NCBI GenBank assembly: GCA_039819165.1
Contig: JBCBSM010000001.1
Coordinates: 2,046,001 to 2,110,000 of the forward strand
Length of the DNA: 64,000 bases
From: Planctomycetota bacterium
Lineage (GTDB): Bacteria; Planctomycetota; Phycisphaerae; Phycisphaerales; UBA1924
Direction: 5' to 3'
Below are positions 1 to 8,644 of this stretch, piece after piece. A program made the translations under genes and the position numbers. The number at the start of each line of letters is the position of its first letter. Positions within the stretch are counted from its first letter, which is position 1. Under the pieces are notes generated by a model. It was not told where the DNA came from. It did no database searches and saw only the letters and a program-made list of their open reading frames with translations.

Positions 1-72
1 GCGCTGCGGGCCATGCCCCGGGCCGATGGCGCGCACGCCTGCGCCCGGGCCCTCGCCGACGCCGCCCGCTGA
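1..72 (+). CDS. C-terminal end of an unidentified gene (partial)
   Basis: An open frame enters from the left edge and stops at a TGA at 70-72. It gives about 23 residues rich in Ala and Arg, ending in LADAAR. Nothing can be said about its function. It is kept because the frame is open to the edge, it lies just upstream of the next plus-strand gene, and the TATACT box of that gene starts 30 bases after the stop. It could be chance in such GC-rich DNA. Confidence 0.4.
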   Translation, partial: ALRAMPRADGAHACARALADAAR

Positions 73-101
73 ATCGCGTCGGCGGCCCCGGGATTGTTCG
101 T

Positions 102-113
102 TATACTTCGCGG
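102..113 (+). promoter_or_regulatory. Putative leaderless promoter: TATACT six bases before ATG 114
   Basis: TATACT at 102-107 lies exactly six bases before the ATG, and no Shine-Dalgarno sequence precedes the start. With a normal -10 to +1 distance, transcription would begin at or near the A of ATG. No clear -35 box is seen. Confidence 0.5.
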
Positions 114-788
114 ATGCCGTCCGCACACGCAAGCCAACCGCGGCCCGGATCGCCGGCGCCGCCGAGGGATGCGTCCGCCCGCGCCCGATGCGTGCTGTGG
201 ACGCCCGCGGGGGCGCCGCCGCCCACGCCGCTGGTCGCCTCGCTGGAGCGTCGGGGCATGGCCTGGGCCGGCGTGCAGGACGGCTACGCGGCCCTGGCCG
301 AGCTGCTCGGGCACCACGACGACGCCCAGTTTGCCGCACTCGTGCTCGTCGACCCCACCCGGCTGGACGTGGCGGGCCTGGTGATGGACGCCCTGGCGCG
401 TTACCGGCCCCACGCCGCGGTCTGGCGGTACGACGAGCGGGCCGATCCCGCCCTCGATCACGCCAACCGGCGCGAACTGGCGACCGTCTTCGTCCGAACC
501 GAAGCACAGGGGCAGCCCCCCGGACGCAACCTCCGCGATCTCGCCGGCGCCATCCCGCCGCCGCACGAGTCGAGCAACGGCGCCGACACCGAGAACGGCG
601 CCGCCCACGCCGCGGAGGGGCACGCTCCGGGAGCCGCCACCGGCACGCCCGACGGCCACGCAGCGGCCGCCGAGCAACCGCCGCTCGGGGACACCCGGGA
701 GAACGGGGAGGACGACGACCGGCCGGCGTCGGCCCTGCTCAGCGCCGAGGAGCTCTCGCTCCTGCTCGCCGACCGGCCCGGGAGATAG
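114..788 (+). CDS. Unknown protein with a receiver-like N-terminal half, upstream of a diguanylate cyclase
   Basis: The 224-residue protein is not recognised as a named family. Residues 25-110 alternate hydrophobic strands and helices (VLWTPAG, FAALVLVDPTRLDVAGLVMDAL, HAAVWRYD), resembling a CheY-like alpha/beta fold without an obvious phospho-acceptor pocket. The middle is a low-complexity Ala/Gly/Glu linker. The C-terminus ends in a short LLSAEELSLLLAD motif that looks like a docking peptide. The GGDEF gene begins six bases after its stop, so the two are probably co-transcribed. The N-terminal half of that GGDEF protein has a similar pattern (DALGEIA, RVVVIGE), suggesting distant homology. 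The domain call is inference. Confidence 0.75.
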   Translation: MPSAHASQPRPGSPAPPRDASARARCVLWTPAGAPPPTPLVASLERRGMAWAGVQDGYAALAELLGHHDDAQFAALVLVDPTRLDVAGLVMDALARYRPHAAVWRYDERADPALDHANRRELATVFVRTEAQGQPPGRNLRDLAGAIPPPHESSNGADTENGAAHAAEGHAPGAATGTPDGHAAAAEQPPLGDTRENGEDDDRPASALLSAEELSLLLADRPGR

Positions 789-794
789 CCCGAC

Positions 795-2150
795 GTGGCC
801 GACGCGCCCGCACCAGACCGATCGAACGACGCCGCCCACGCCAACGGCAACGCCGCGGGCGGCGACGACGCCCGCCGCATCGTGCTCGTCGGCAAGACCG
901 GGCTGGAGGCCGCCCTCCGCGGCGAGCGGGTCGTGGCGGTCCGCAGCGGCGTCGACGCCCTGGGCGAGATCGCGCGCACCCAGGCCCACGCCGGCGGCCG
1001 CGTCGTGGTCATCGGCGAGGCCATCGACGTCGACCCGCTCGTGCCCCGCGCCGGGCGCCTCGTCGAGGCCCTCCGCCGGCTCGACCGCGGCGTCAGCGTG
1101 TTCGCCGTCGGCCGCCCGCTGACCGACAAGGGCGCCCTGGCCGATGCCTACGACGGCTGGCTGGACGCCGACGATCCCGAGCACGCCGCTCGCATGGTCC
1201 GCCGCCCCCGCAGCGGCCGTCCAACGCGCACGCCGCCGGCGCCGCCCCATCGACCAGCAACGCACGCCGCACCGACGCAGCAATCGCCGGCGCTGCAGCA
1301 GCAGCCCCCGCAGCCCGCGGCCCCGCGGGACGACGCCGCGCTGGTCGGCCGCCTGCTCGCCGGCCAGCCGCTGCTGGAGGCCGCCCTGGCGATCGCCGCC
1401 CGCCGCCTGGGCGGCGCGAAGCTAGAGCTGCTCGAGGCGCCCCGGCCGGGCGTCGCGACCGCGCAGGTGCGCGCGCCCGACGACGGCGAACGCTTCGGCG
1501 TCCTCGCGGCGCCGCCCGCCGCCGCCGACGGCCTGCCCGACATCGCCGGCTGGCTTGGGCTGTGGCTCTCGCTCGAGCGCCGCCAGCGCGCGCTGCAGCA
1601 CGAGGCGACCACCGATCCGCTGACGGGCGCGCTCAACCGCCGCGCCTTCGAGCGCGTCCTCGGCGACGCCCTCGACCGCGCCCGCGACGAACGCCGCGAC
1701 GTTAGCGTGCTGCTCTTCGACATCGACAACTTCAAGCGTTACAACGACGAGCACGGGCACGCCGCGGGCGACGAGATCCTCGTCGAGGCCGTGCGGCTCA
1801 TCGCCAGCGTCATCCGCCCCAGCGATACCGTCTGCCGCATCGGCGGCGACGAGTTCGCCGTCATCTTCGACGACCCCGAGGGCCCCCGAGAACCCAGCAG
1901 CCACCACCCCACCTCGGTGCTCGACCTGGCGCACCGCTTCCAGGCGCAGATCGCCGCCCAGCGCTTCCCCAAGCTCGGCGACGACGCGCCCGGCTCGCTG
2001 ACGATCTCCGGCGGCCTGGCGACCTTCCCGTGGGACGGCCTCGACGCCGACGACCTCGTCCGCGTCGCCGACGCCCGCGCCATGGACAGCAAGCGGCAGG
2101 GCAAGAACGCCATCACCGTCGGCCCCGCGGCCGAGCCCGAACGCGACTAG
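795..2150 (+). CDS. Diguanylate cyclase (GGDEF domain) with an intact inhibitory site
   Basis: This 451-residue protein should make cyclic di-GMP from two GTP. The GGDEF signature is perfect at residues 350-354 (RIGGDEFAVIF). An RxxD product-inhibition site (RPSD, 341-344) sits exactly five residues upstream, as in feedback-inhibited cyclases. The usual lead-in DPLTGALNRRAF and FDIDNFKRYND (metal-binding Asp) are present. Residues 30-130 look like a divergent receiver-like domain, followed by a Pro/Ala-rich linker. No transmembrane segment is visible, so it is probably cytosolic. The start is GTG at 795, six bases after the previous stop. No EAL or PilZ partner lies in the window. Confidence 0.93.
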   Translation: MADAPAPDRSNDAAHANGNAAGGDDARRIVLVGKTGLEAALRGERVVAVRSGVDALGEIARTQAHAGGRVVVIGEAIDVDPLVPRAGRLVEALRRLDRGVSVFAVGRPLTDKGALADAYDGWLDADDPEHAARMVRRPRSGRPTRTPPAPPHRPATHAAPTQQSPALQQQPPQPAAPRDDAALVGRLLAGQPLLEAALAIAARRLGGAKLELLEAPRPGVATAQVRAPDDGERFGVLAAPPAAADGLPDIAGWLGLWLSLERRQRALQHEATTDPLTGALNRRAFERVLGDALDRARDERRDVSVLLFDIDNFKRYNDEHGHAAGDEILVEAVRLIASVIRPSDTVCRIGGDEFAVIFDDPEGPREPSSHHPTSVLDLAHRFQAQIAAQRFPKLGDDAPGSLTISGGLATFPWDGLDADDLVRVADARAMDSKRQGKNAITVGPAAEPERD

Positions 2151-2238
2151 AGCGCCCCCCAGCTCCAATTGGAGCACGTGCGTCCGCACAGGTCCGCCGG
2201 ATTCGCTCCGGCGCGGCCGGAAGCCGCTACGGAGCGCT
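2148..2238. repeat. Dispersed two-hairpin intergenic element, copy 1
   Basis: This lies between the convergent diguanylate cyclase and tagged-protein genes. It begins at the stop region (tagagc), contains a perfect 14-base palindrome GCTCCAATTGGAGC at 2162-2175, then a 7-bp hairpin (CGCCGGA, loop TTCGC, TCCGGCG, 2195-2213), then a GCGGC/GCCGC hairpin, and ends in cggagcgctcaa. The same order recurs at 34420-34535. It may be a bidirectional terminator or a mobile non-coding repeat. Confidence 0.55.
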
Positions 2239-2248
2239 CAAGATCAAG

Positions 2249-3229
2249 TTAGCAACCGGCCTCGATCGCGTCGAGGAACGCCACGAAGTCGAACAGGTCG
2301 ATCGACCCGTCGCCCGTCACGTCCGCCAGCGGATCGCGGAGCTCGAACAGCTCCATGTACCGCAGCACGTCGAAGAACGTCGCGCGACCGTCGCCGTCGA
2401 GGTCCACCCGGCACGGCGGAGGCGGCGCGATCGCGAGACCGGTGATCGCCGCCACGCCGTCGAGCGTCGCGATGAACCGCTGGTCGCCCGTGAACGGGTC
2501 GAAGCTCCACAGCTCGGCGCGTGCACCAAGGCCGTCGCCGGCCACCGTGAAGTAGCCCACGCCGCCCAGCAACGTCATCCCTCCGACGCTCGCAAGCGGA
2601 CCATCCGCGGCGATCACCGCCAGCGTCTCGGTCGCGCCCGTGTCGGCGTTGATCTCGATGATCTCCGCGGGCCCGGGGTCCTGCCGGAGATCGAGCCCGA
2701 TGATCGCGCCATCCGAGCGCGTCAGCAGCCCCGAGATGTCCGCCGGCCGATCGAGCGTGGCCGCGGCGCGGGCCCGGCCCGTCGCGGCGTCCATCGTGAA
2801 TAGCCGCGGCGGCGAGCCCGTGCTGGCGCCGATGATGGTCCCGTCCTCTCGCTGCGTCAGCCCGCCCTCCCGCGCACCGAGGCGCAGGGGGCCCAGCCGA
2901 ACGGCGGCGCCGGTCTCCACGTCGATGCGGTAGGCCGAGTTGTCGGTGCTGGGCGTGAAGCCCACGAGTTTGCCCGAGGCCAGCCGCACCAACCCGGACA
3001 GCGGCGTGGGCCCCAGCGCCCCGGTGCCGGTGAGCGGCTCCTGGCTGAGGACCTCGCCGGTGCGCGGGTCGATGCGGTAGACCTGGGGCGATCCAAATGC
3101 CGAGTCCGTTGCCACCAGCACGGCCCCACCACCGCCCTGAGCAAGGGCGCCGGAGGGTGCGGATGTGAGGGCGGCAAGGAACGACCCGGCGAGCGCGGCC
3201 GTCTCGCGGCCGCCTGCGCTGCGATTCAT
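2249..3229 (-). CDS. Secreted beta-propeller-like protein with a GC-type dockerin tag
   Basis: The 326-residue protein starts with a signal peptide (cleavage probably after SGALAQ, near residue 31). The body has repeated short units such as VYRIDPRTGEV, AYRIDVETGAAV and LFTMDAATGRA, typical of a beta-propeller that reads like a generated-summary or log-type repeat protein. The C-terminal tag at 273-326 starts with Cys and ends Gly-Cys, but its first calcium loop is divergent (DLDGDGRATFFDVLRYME). Function is unknown; export and attachment at the cell surface are inferred from the tag. It is transcribed away from lpdA. The start has a purine-rich GGAGG-like site just upstream. Confidence 0.85.
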   Translation of the reverse strand: MNRSAGGRETAALAGSFLAALTSAPSGALAQGGGGAVLVATDSAFGSPQVYRIDPRTGEVLSQEPLTGTGALGPTPLSGLVRLASGKLVGFTPSTDNSAYRIDVETGAAVRLGPLRLGAREGGLTQREDGTIIGASTGSPPRLFTMDAATGRARAAATLDRPADISGLLTRSDGAIIGLDLRQDPGPAEIIEINADTGATETLAVIAADGPLASVGGMTLLGGVGYFTVAGDGLGARAELWSFDPFTGDQRFIATLDGVAAITGLAIAPPPPCRVDLDGDGRATFFDVLRYMELFELRDPLADVTGDGSIDLFDFVAFLDAIEAGC

Positions 3230-3441
3230 CGTTCACCTCCACCTATAAGCCTGCATTGCGACCGGGCCGCACGCCAGCGGCGGCGCACTTTTCTGCGGCA
3301 CGCCCTCGGCGCTCCCGCTGTCGCCCCGCGAGCGTCCCCAACACCGCGACCCCCCGCCGAACCCACTTCCTACACTGCCGCTCGCCGTGTTCGGAACGCG
3401 GCAGCATGCGTACGGACAGCGAACACAGAAAGGCTCAACGC

Positions 3442-4986
3442 GTGGCGGACAAGCACTTCGATGTCGTGGTGATCGGGTCGGGTCCGGGCGGCTACGTCGG
3501 CGCCATCCGCGCCGCCCAGCTCGGCTACAAGGTCGCGTGCGTCGAGCGCGCCAAGCTCGGCGGCGTGTGCCTCAACTGGGGCTGCATCCCCTCCAAGGCG
3601 CTGCTCTCCAACGCCGAGCTCATGGAGAAGCTCCACGAGAAGGAAGACTGGGGCCTGAAGATCAACGGCAAGATCGACTTCGACTGGTCGAAGGTCATCG
3701 GCCGCAGCCGCGATGTCGCCAAGAAGCTCAACCAGGGCGTGGGCTTCCTGCTCAAGAAGAACAAGATCGAGCACATCGAGGCCAGCGCCAAGATCGTCGC
3801 GCCCCGCAAGGGCAAGGACCCCGCGAAGATCGAGATCTACGACTGCGAGGTCCTCGAGGAGCGCACCGATGCGCCCGCCACGCCCGCCGACAAGCCCCGC
3901 GAGACCATCACCGCCGACAAGGTGATCATCGCCACCGGCTCGATCGCCCGCGAGCTGCCCTTCGCCAAGTTCGCCGACAGCGACAAGATCTGGGGCGCCC
4001 GCGAAGCGATGTACAACCAGGAGTTTCCCAAGAAGCTCGTCGTCATCGGCTCGGGCGCCATCGGCATGGAGTTCGGCTACTTCTACCACACCTACGGCAC
4101 CGAGGTCACCGTCGTCGAGATGATGGACCGCATCCTGCCCGTCGAGGACGACGAGGTCTGCCAGGCGATGCTCCGCTTCTACAAGAAGGCGGGCATCAAC
4201 TTCAAGCTCGGCATGGCCGCCACCGCCGTCGATCACAAGGGCAAGGGCGTCAAGGTCACCGTCGCACCCTTCAAGAACGGCAAAGCGGACGACAGCAAGG
4301 CAGAGACCCTCGAGGCCGACCGCCTGCTGCTGGCCGTCGGCGTCAAGGGCCGCTTCGATGGCCTGTTCGACGACACGCTCGGCCTCGAGACCGTCAAGGA
4401 CCACATCAAGACCGACTACGACCCCAACGCCATCGGCGAGCAGCGCATCGACTACAAGACCAACCTCGACGGCGTCTACGCCATCGGCGACGTCATCGGC
4501 CCGCCCTGGCTCGCCCACGTCGCCAGCGAAGAAGCCATCCTCTGCGTCGAGCGCTTCGCCTGGAAGGAGGGCAAGCTCGACCACGAGCCCATCCCCATGG
4601 ACTACTCGGTCATCCCCGGCTGCACCTACTGCCACCCGCAGGTCGCCAGCGTGGGCTACTCCGAGCGGGCCCTCAAGGAGAAGGGCCTCAAGGCCGGCGA
4701 GGACTACCAGGTCGGCAAGTTCCCCTTCAGCGCGCTGGGCAAGGCCATCGCCACCACGCACACCGACGGCTTCTGCAAGATCATCCGAGGCCTGCCCCGC
4801 GGCGAGATCCTCGGTGCCCACATCATGGGCGATCAGGCCACCGAGCTCATCGCCGAACTAAGCCTCGCCCGCCGCCTCGAGGCCACCAGCGAGGAACTCA
4901 TCGTCACCGTCCACGCCCATCCCACCATGCACGAGAGCGTGCACGAGGCGGCCCTGGCGAGCGAGGGACGGGTGATCAACGCGTAG
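3442..4986 (+). CDS. lpdA: Dihydrolipoyl dehydrogenase
   Basis: This FAD enzyme reoxidises the dihydrolipoamide of 2-oxoacid dehydrogenase complexes or the glycine cleavage system, passing electrons to NAD. The 514-residue protein has the FAD-binding GSGPGG at 12-17, the redox-active disulfide Cys43-Cys48 (GGVCLNWGCIPSK), the NAD-binding GSGAIGMEFG, and the catalytic His493-Glu498 pair (HPTMHE) near the C-terminus. A 186-base upstream extension of the frame exists, but GTG 3442 has AGAAAGG eight bases before it and gives the expected N-terminus. There is an acidic linker insertion (EERTDAPATPADKPRET) before the FAD interface. No E1 or E2 partner gene is nearby. Confidence 0.96.
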   Translation: MADKHFDVVVIGSGPGGYVGAIRAAQLGYKVACVERAKLGGVCLNWGCIPSKALLSNAELMEKLHEKEDWGLKINGKIDFDWSKVIGRSRDVAKKLNQGVGFLLKKNKIEHIEASAKIVAPRKGKDPAKIEIYDCEVLEERTDAPATPADKPRETITADKVIIATGSIARELPFAKFADSDKIWGAREAMYNQEFPKKLVVIGSGAIGMEFGYFYHTYGTEVTVVEMMDRILPVEDDEVCQAMLRFYKKAGINFKLGMAATAVDHKGKGVKVTVAPFKNGKADDSKAETLEADRLLLAVGVKGRFDGLFDDTLGLETVKDHIKTDYDPNAIGEQRIDYKTNLDGVYAIGDVIGPPWLAHVASEEAILCVERFAWKEGKLDHEPIPMDYSVIPGCTYCHPQVASVGYSERALKEKGLKAGEDYQVGKFPFSALGKAIATTHTDGFCKIIRGLPRGEILGAHIMGDQATELIAELSLARRLEATSEELIVTVHAHPTMHESVHEAALASEGRVINA

Positions 4987-5031
4987 CGAGGAATCCGGCC
5001 GAACCGCTACCCAGAAAGCAGGAGAACGTGC

Positions 5032-6222
5032 ATGCGGATCATGGTTGCAGTCTTGTGCGGTAGTGCATCTACAGCCGTATGCCAACCCATCGGAGCGATG
5101 TACGAGATCGAAGTGCTGGGTGATGATCCCAACTGGGATACTGGCTCGATCTCGTTTGATATCAATGACGCTGGTGCCGTTGTTGGACGCGGCTCGACGG
5201 GTGGCTGCGGCGTGGCATGGATATGGACGCCGAGCGGCGGGTTTCAGCCGTTTGGAGTGTGCAGCTGGACCGAAGGACTAGACGCTACCGGGGTCGCAGC
5301 CGGCGCCTTTGGCCGACCAGGCCTGGCTGCGGTGCTGGCGCCGGGTTCGAGCGATTTTGTGCGACTTCCGGTGCCCATAGGCCTGAGGCTTAGCAATGGG
5401 CATGACATCAACGATGCCGGCACGGTTGTGGCCAATGGCCGGACGTCGGGCGGAGGAATCGACATCGGATACGCGTGGACACGTGGTCCTTCGGGCTACA
5501 ACCCCCCCGTTCAGTTGCCCCGCACCGGCGTCATCCCGTGGAAGATCAACAATGAGGGCACGATCATCGGTTGGACCACGGCCATCCCCCAGACGGGACT
5601 CGTCTGGCGTCAAACTGGCCCCGGGGTGTACGCGGACCAGCCCGAGGTGCTCCCCGATATCCCCGGCGGCACCGGCCGGCGAGAGCCTCGCGGGATCACC
5701 GATGGCGGCCTGATCGGTGGCTTTGCGGTCGAAGGAGCCACACTTCGCGCGGTGATCTGGGACGTCGATGGCCCGCACCTTCTGGATCAGGGGCCATTCT
5801 TAGCCAGCACGGTGAACGGCGTTGGAACGACCGAAGTCCTGGTCGGAGGCGTGCAGCACGCCGACGACGGCAACTACTGGGCAGCGCTCTGGGTCGATCG
5901 GCAACTTATCTCGCTGCGTGAGCGCATCATGGATGCCGAGGCGTGGCCGGGCGGGATCAGCGCTACCGCCGCCAATGCGGACGGGTGGGTCGCCGCATAT
6001 GGCACCAACGCCGATGGCCGGGTGCTGCCCATGGTGCTTCGCCCCCTGGGCTGCTCCATCGCCGACCTCGATCTCGATGGCGACCTCACCCTCTTCGACT
6101 TCCTCGCCTTCCAGAACCTCTTCGCCACGGGCGACCCCCTCGCCGATTTCGACGGCGACGGCGACCTCACCCTCTTCGATTTCCTCGCCTTCCAGAACGC
6201 CTTCGACGCCGGCTGCCCCTGA
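5032..6222 (+). CDS. Secreted HAF-repeat-like protein with a GC-type dockerin tag
   Basis: The 396-residue protein begins with a short signal peptide and has repeats around INDAGAVVGRG, INDAGTVVANG and INNEGTIIGWT, the pattern of HAF-type extracellular repeat proteins that form propeller-like folds. The tag at about 341-396 has two near-identical loops (DGDLTLFDFLAFQN) and ends Gly-Cys-Pro. The start is ATG 5032 with AGGAG seven bases upstream. The body (5032 to about 6050) uses clearly more A/T-ending codons than its neighbours, while the tag is host-like, which hints at an acquired body joined to a native tag. Function unknown. Confidence 0.85.
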   Translation: MRIMVAVLCGSASTAVCQPIGAMYEIEVLGDDPNWDTGSISFDINDAGAVVGRGSTGGCGVAWIWTPSGGFQPFGVCSWTEGLDATGVAAGAFGRPGLAAVLAPGSSDFVRLPVPIGLRLSNGHDINDAGTVVANGRTSGGGIDIGYAWTRGPSGYNPPVQLPRTGVIPWKINNEGTIIGWTTAIPQTGLVWRQTGPGVYADQPEVLPDIPGGTGRREPRGITDGGLIGGFAVEGATLRAVIWDVDGPHLLDQGPFLASTVNGVGTTEVLVGGVQHADDGNYWAALWVDRQLISLRERIMDAEAWPGGISATAANADGWVAAYGTNADGRVLPMVLRPLGCSIADLDLDGDLTLFDFLAFQNLFATGDPLADFDGDGDLTLFDFLAFQNAFDAGCP

Positions 6223-6300
6223 GCCGCAACACGGATCCACCAACCCACGTAGGGAGCCTCGGACACCCCGGCGGATCTGCCGCCTGCCAGGAGAGAGAGC

Positions 6301-7104
6301 ATGCCAACGACACGCAGCCCTTGGCGCACGCTCGCCTGCGTGCTCGTCGCCGCCGCCGCGGCCGCCGCCCAGGACACGCTCCTGCTCGACGACTTCGACG
6401 ACGACAACACCGACGAGCTGCTGGGCGACCAGGGGCTGCTGGCCATCTTCTTCGAGACGCAGCCGCTGCTCACGCAAGATGAGGACTTCGCGTCGACCGG
6501 CGACGTGGGGGCCGTGCTCTACGACGATCCCGACGCCGCCGACACGCTCGTCGCCGGCCAGTATCCCAACGACGCCGGCGCCGTGGGCGCGAGCCTCGGC
6601 CTCAGCTTCACGGACCTCGGCATCATCGGCTTCGAGTTCGAGCTCCGCAACGCGAGCGCGTCCTTCGTCTTCGGCCTCGGGCTCGAGGACGACGGCCCGT
6701 CGGGCACCGTCGAGCGCCGCGTCGCCGCCGCCGACATCGTCGTGCCCGCCGGCGACTCGGTGACCCGCACGCTGTTCACCGACGACGACTGGTTCCTCGA
6801 GCCCGGATTCGACTTCACCGAGATCCGCGCGATCTTCTACGGCCTCAACAACGAGCCGAGGCGGCCCGGCCGCCCGCGGCCCATCGACGCGCTCTCGGTG
6901 GAGTTCGTCGAGTTCCGCGCCATCCTCGCGGACCCATGCCCCGCCGACCTCGACGGCGACGGCGAACTCACCCTCTTCGACTTCCTCGCATTCCAGAACC
7001 TCTTCGACGCCGGCGACCCCATCGCCGACTTCGACGGCGACGGCAGCCTCACGCTCTTCGACTTCCTCGCCTTCCAGAACGCCTTCGCCGCCGGCTGCCC
7101 GTAG
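6301..7104 (+). CDS. Secreted acidic protein with a GC-type dockerin tag
   Basis: The 267-residue product has a signal peptide (ALA-rich, cleavage near AAAQ, residue 23). A mature acidic beta-rich domain follows (LLLDDFDDDNTDEL, ASLGLSFTDLGIIGFEFELRN), which may be a jelly-roll-like module. The tag at 213-267 has two perfect loops and ends Gly-Cys-Pro. AGGAGAGAGAG precedes the ATG. It follows the preceding tagged gene by 78 bases in the same direction, so the two may share a transcript. No enzymatic motif is visible. Confidence 0.85.
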   Translation: MPTTRSPWRTLACVLVAAAAAAAQDTLLLDDFDDDNTDELLGDQGLLAIFFETQPLLTQDEDFASTGDVGAVLYDDPDAADTLVAGQYPNDAGAVGASLGLSFTDLGIIGFEFELRNASASFVFGLGLEDDGPSGTVERRVAAADIVVPAGDSVTRTLFTDDDWFLEPGFDFTEIRAIFYGLNNEPRRPGRPRPIDALSVEFVEFRAILADPCPADLDGDGELTLFDFLAFQNLFDAGDPIADFDGDGSLTLFDFLAFQNAFAAGCP

Positions 7105-7281
7105 GCGGCCGCGGGGCGGACATCCGAGAATCCGTGGCCGCGGGGCCCCCGGCTCCCCCACAGCGCCCAGGTTCCGTTCGACTGCGGGCAATCCGCGCCG
7201 GCCGCGTGAGTACGCCCTGCCGGCGTCGCTCCTTATCGAAGGCCCCTACGTCGGGGGGCACGCCAGACAAGGAGCTCCACC

Positions 7282-8553
7282 GTGCGACACTCTCCCGCCA
7301 TCGCGTTCGCCCTCGCCGCCGGTCTCGCCTCGGCCGCCGCCGCCCAGGTCGTCAACATCCCGCCCGACTCGCTGCCGGCCGAGTCGTGGTTCGCCGCCAA
7401 TCCCGGGGCCACCGTCAACGTGCTCAGCGGCGGAAGCATGTTCCCCGATGCCGGCGGCGGCGCCTTCACCTTCAACGGCGCCACCGTCAACATCGAGGCC
7501 GGCGGCGGCGCCGGCTTCCCGACCATCGACCACTTCGTCGAGGACGTCACCTACAACCTCGACGGCGGCGAGCTCGTCCGCGTGAAGTTCGTCGGCGGCA
7601 CGGGCACCACCACGCTGAACATCATCGACGGCCAGACCCGCCGCGGCGTCTGGCTGCAGGGCAACACCACCTGCACCATGTCGGGCGGCGATGCCGGCCT
7701 CGTCGCCGGCGGCCAGGCCGCGATCATCATCGAGGACGACGCCAGCTTCACCATGACCGGCGGCACCATCGATACCTTCATCCTCGCGATCGATGACGCC
7801 ACCGTCAGCATCATCGACGGCACGATCGAGGGTGCCCTCCAGCTCGACGATCGCGCGACCGCCACCATCTCGGGCGGCTCGGTCGGCCGCAACGGCTTCA
7901 TGAAGACCATCGACAACCGCCTGACCATCACCGGCGGCACCATCGGCCGCGACTTCGTCGTCGAGAAGGGCGTCGTCGACATGTCGGGAGGCGCCATGGA
8001 CCGCAACTGCGCCATCCTCAACGGCGGCGGCGGCGTCGACCCCATCTTCAACATGACCGGCGGCGCCCTCGGCAGCGAGTTCCGCGCCTACGACGGCACC
8101 ATCAACGTCTCGGGCGGACTCATCGGCGACGCCTTCCGCCTCGGCCGCCCCACCGGCGACGGCTCGGGCGTCACCATGAACCTGCTGGTCAAATCCGCCA
8201 CGCTCGACGGCGTCGCCCTCGACCTCACCGAGACGCCCGCCACCATCGCCACCCGCGGCGGCGCCTTCCTCTCCTGCATCCTGCTCGACGACTCGCTCGT
8301 CGGCTTCCACCTCAACGAGGACCTCGTCTTCGGCGAGGACCGCTTCCGCGCCGCCGCCACCCTCACCATCGCCCTGGGCACCACCGCCTGCACGCCCGAC
8401 CTCGACGGCGACGGCGAGCTCACCATCTTCGACTTCCTCGAGTTCCAGAGCCTCTTCGCCACGGGCGATCTGGCCGCCGACCTCGACGGCGATGGCGTTC
8501 TAACCATCTTCGACTTCCTGGCCTTCCAGAGCGCCTTCGCCCTGGGCTGCTAG
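7282..8553 (+). CDS. Secreted beta-helix-like protein with a GC-type dockerin tag
   Basis: The 423-residue protein has a signal peptide (cleavage near AAAQ, residue 22) and many short imperfect repeats ending in SGG or TGG (TMSGGDAG, TMTGGTID, TISGGSVG, TITGGTIG, NVSGGLIG), each about 20 residues. This is the look of a right-handed beta-helix or solenoid. The tag at 370-423 ends Gly-Cys at the very C-terminus. The GTG start at 7282 is supported by AAGGAG nine bases upstream. Third of three tagged genes in a row on the plus strand. It is probably a surface or matrix component; no catalytic residues are recognised. Confidence 0.87.
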   Translation: MRHSPAIAFALAAGLASAAAAQVVNIPPDSLPAESWFAANPGATVNVLSGGSMFPDAGGGAFTFNGATVNIEAGGGAGFPTIDHFVEDVTYNLDGGELVRVKFVGGTGTTTLNIIDGQTRRGVWLQGNTTCTMSGGDAGLVAGGQAAIIIEDDASFTMTGGTIDTFILAIDDATVSIIDGTIEGALQLDDRATATISGGSVGRNGFMKTIDNRLTITGGTIGRDFVVEKGVVDMSGGAMDRNCAILNGGGGVDPIFNMTGGALGSEFRAYDGTINVSGGLIGDAFRLGRPTGDGSGVTMNLLVKSATLDGVALDLTETPATIATRGGAFLSCILLDDSLVGFHLNEDLVFGEDRFRAAATLTIALGTTACTPDLDGDGELTIFDFLEFQSLFATGDLAADLDGDGVLTIFDFLAFQSAFALGC

Positions 8554-8565
8554 CAGCAACGCCGC

Positions 8566-8597
8566 CCGAGCCGCGTGCGCAAGCACGCGGACCATCG
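8566..8597 (+). repeat. REP-like palindromic element, copy A
   Basis: The core at 8571-8590 is CCGCGTGCGCAAGCACGCGG, an 8-bp perfect stem with a GCAA loop. It is preceded by CCGAG and followed by ACCATCG. It sits between convergent genes. Three other copies occur at 20465, 20560 and 21695. Confidence 0.75.
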
Positions 8598-8644
8598 TTC
8601 GCAAGCAAACAACCTCACCCACTGCGAAGCACCCGCGGGCCGCC

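Noticed and set aside
26-1705. Long Arg/Pro-rich plus-strand frame overlapping the first two genes
   Set aside because: Its composition is low complexity and Arg-rich, as expected of an out-of-frame shadow. The overlapped frames contain a recognisable GGDEF domain.
3256-3441. N-terminal extension of lpdA to ATG 3256
   Set aside because: The extension is Arg/Pro-rich, has no ribosome site, and the FAD motif begins at the usual distance from GTG 3442.
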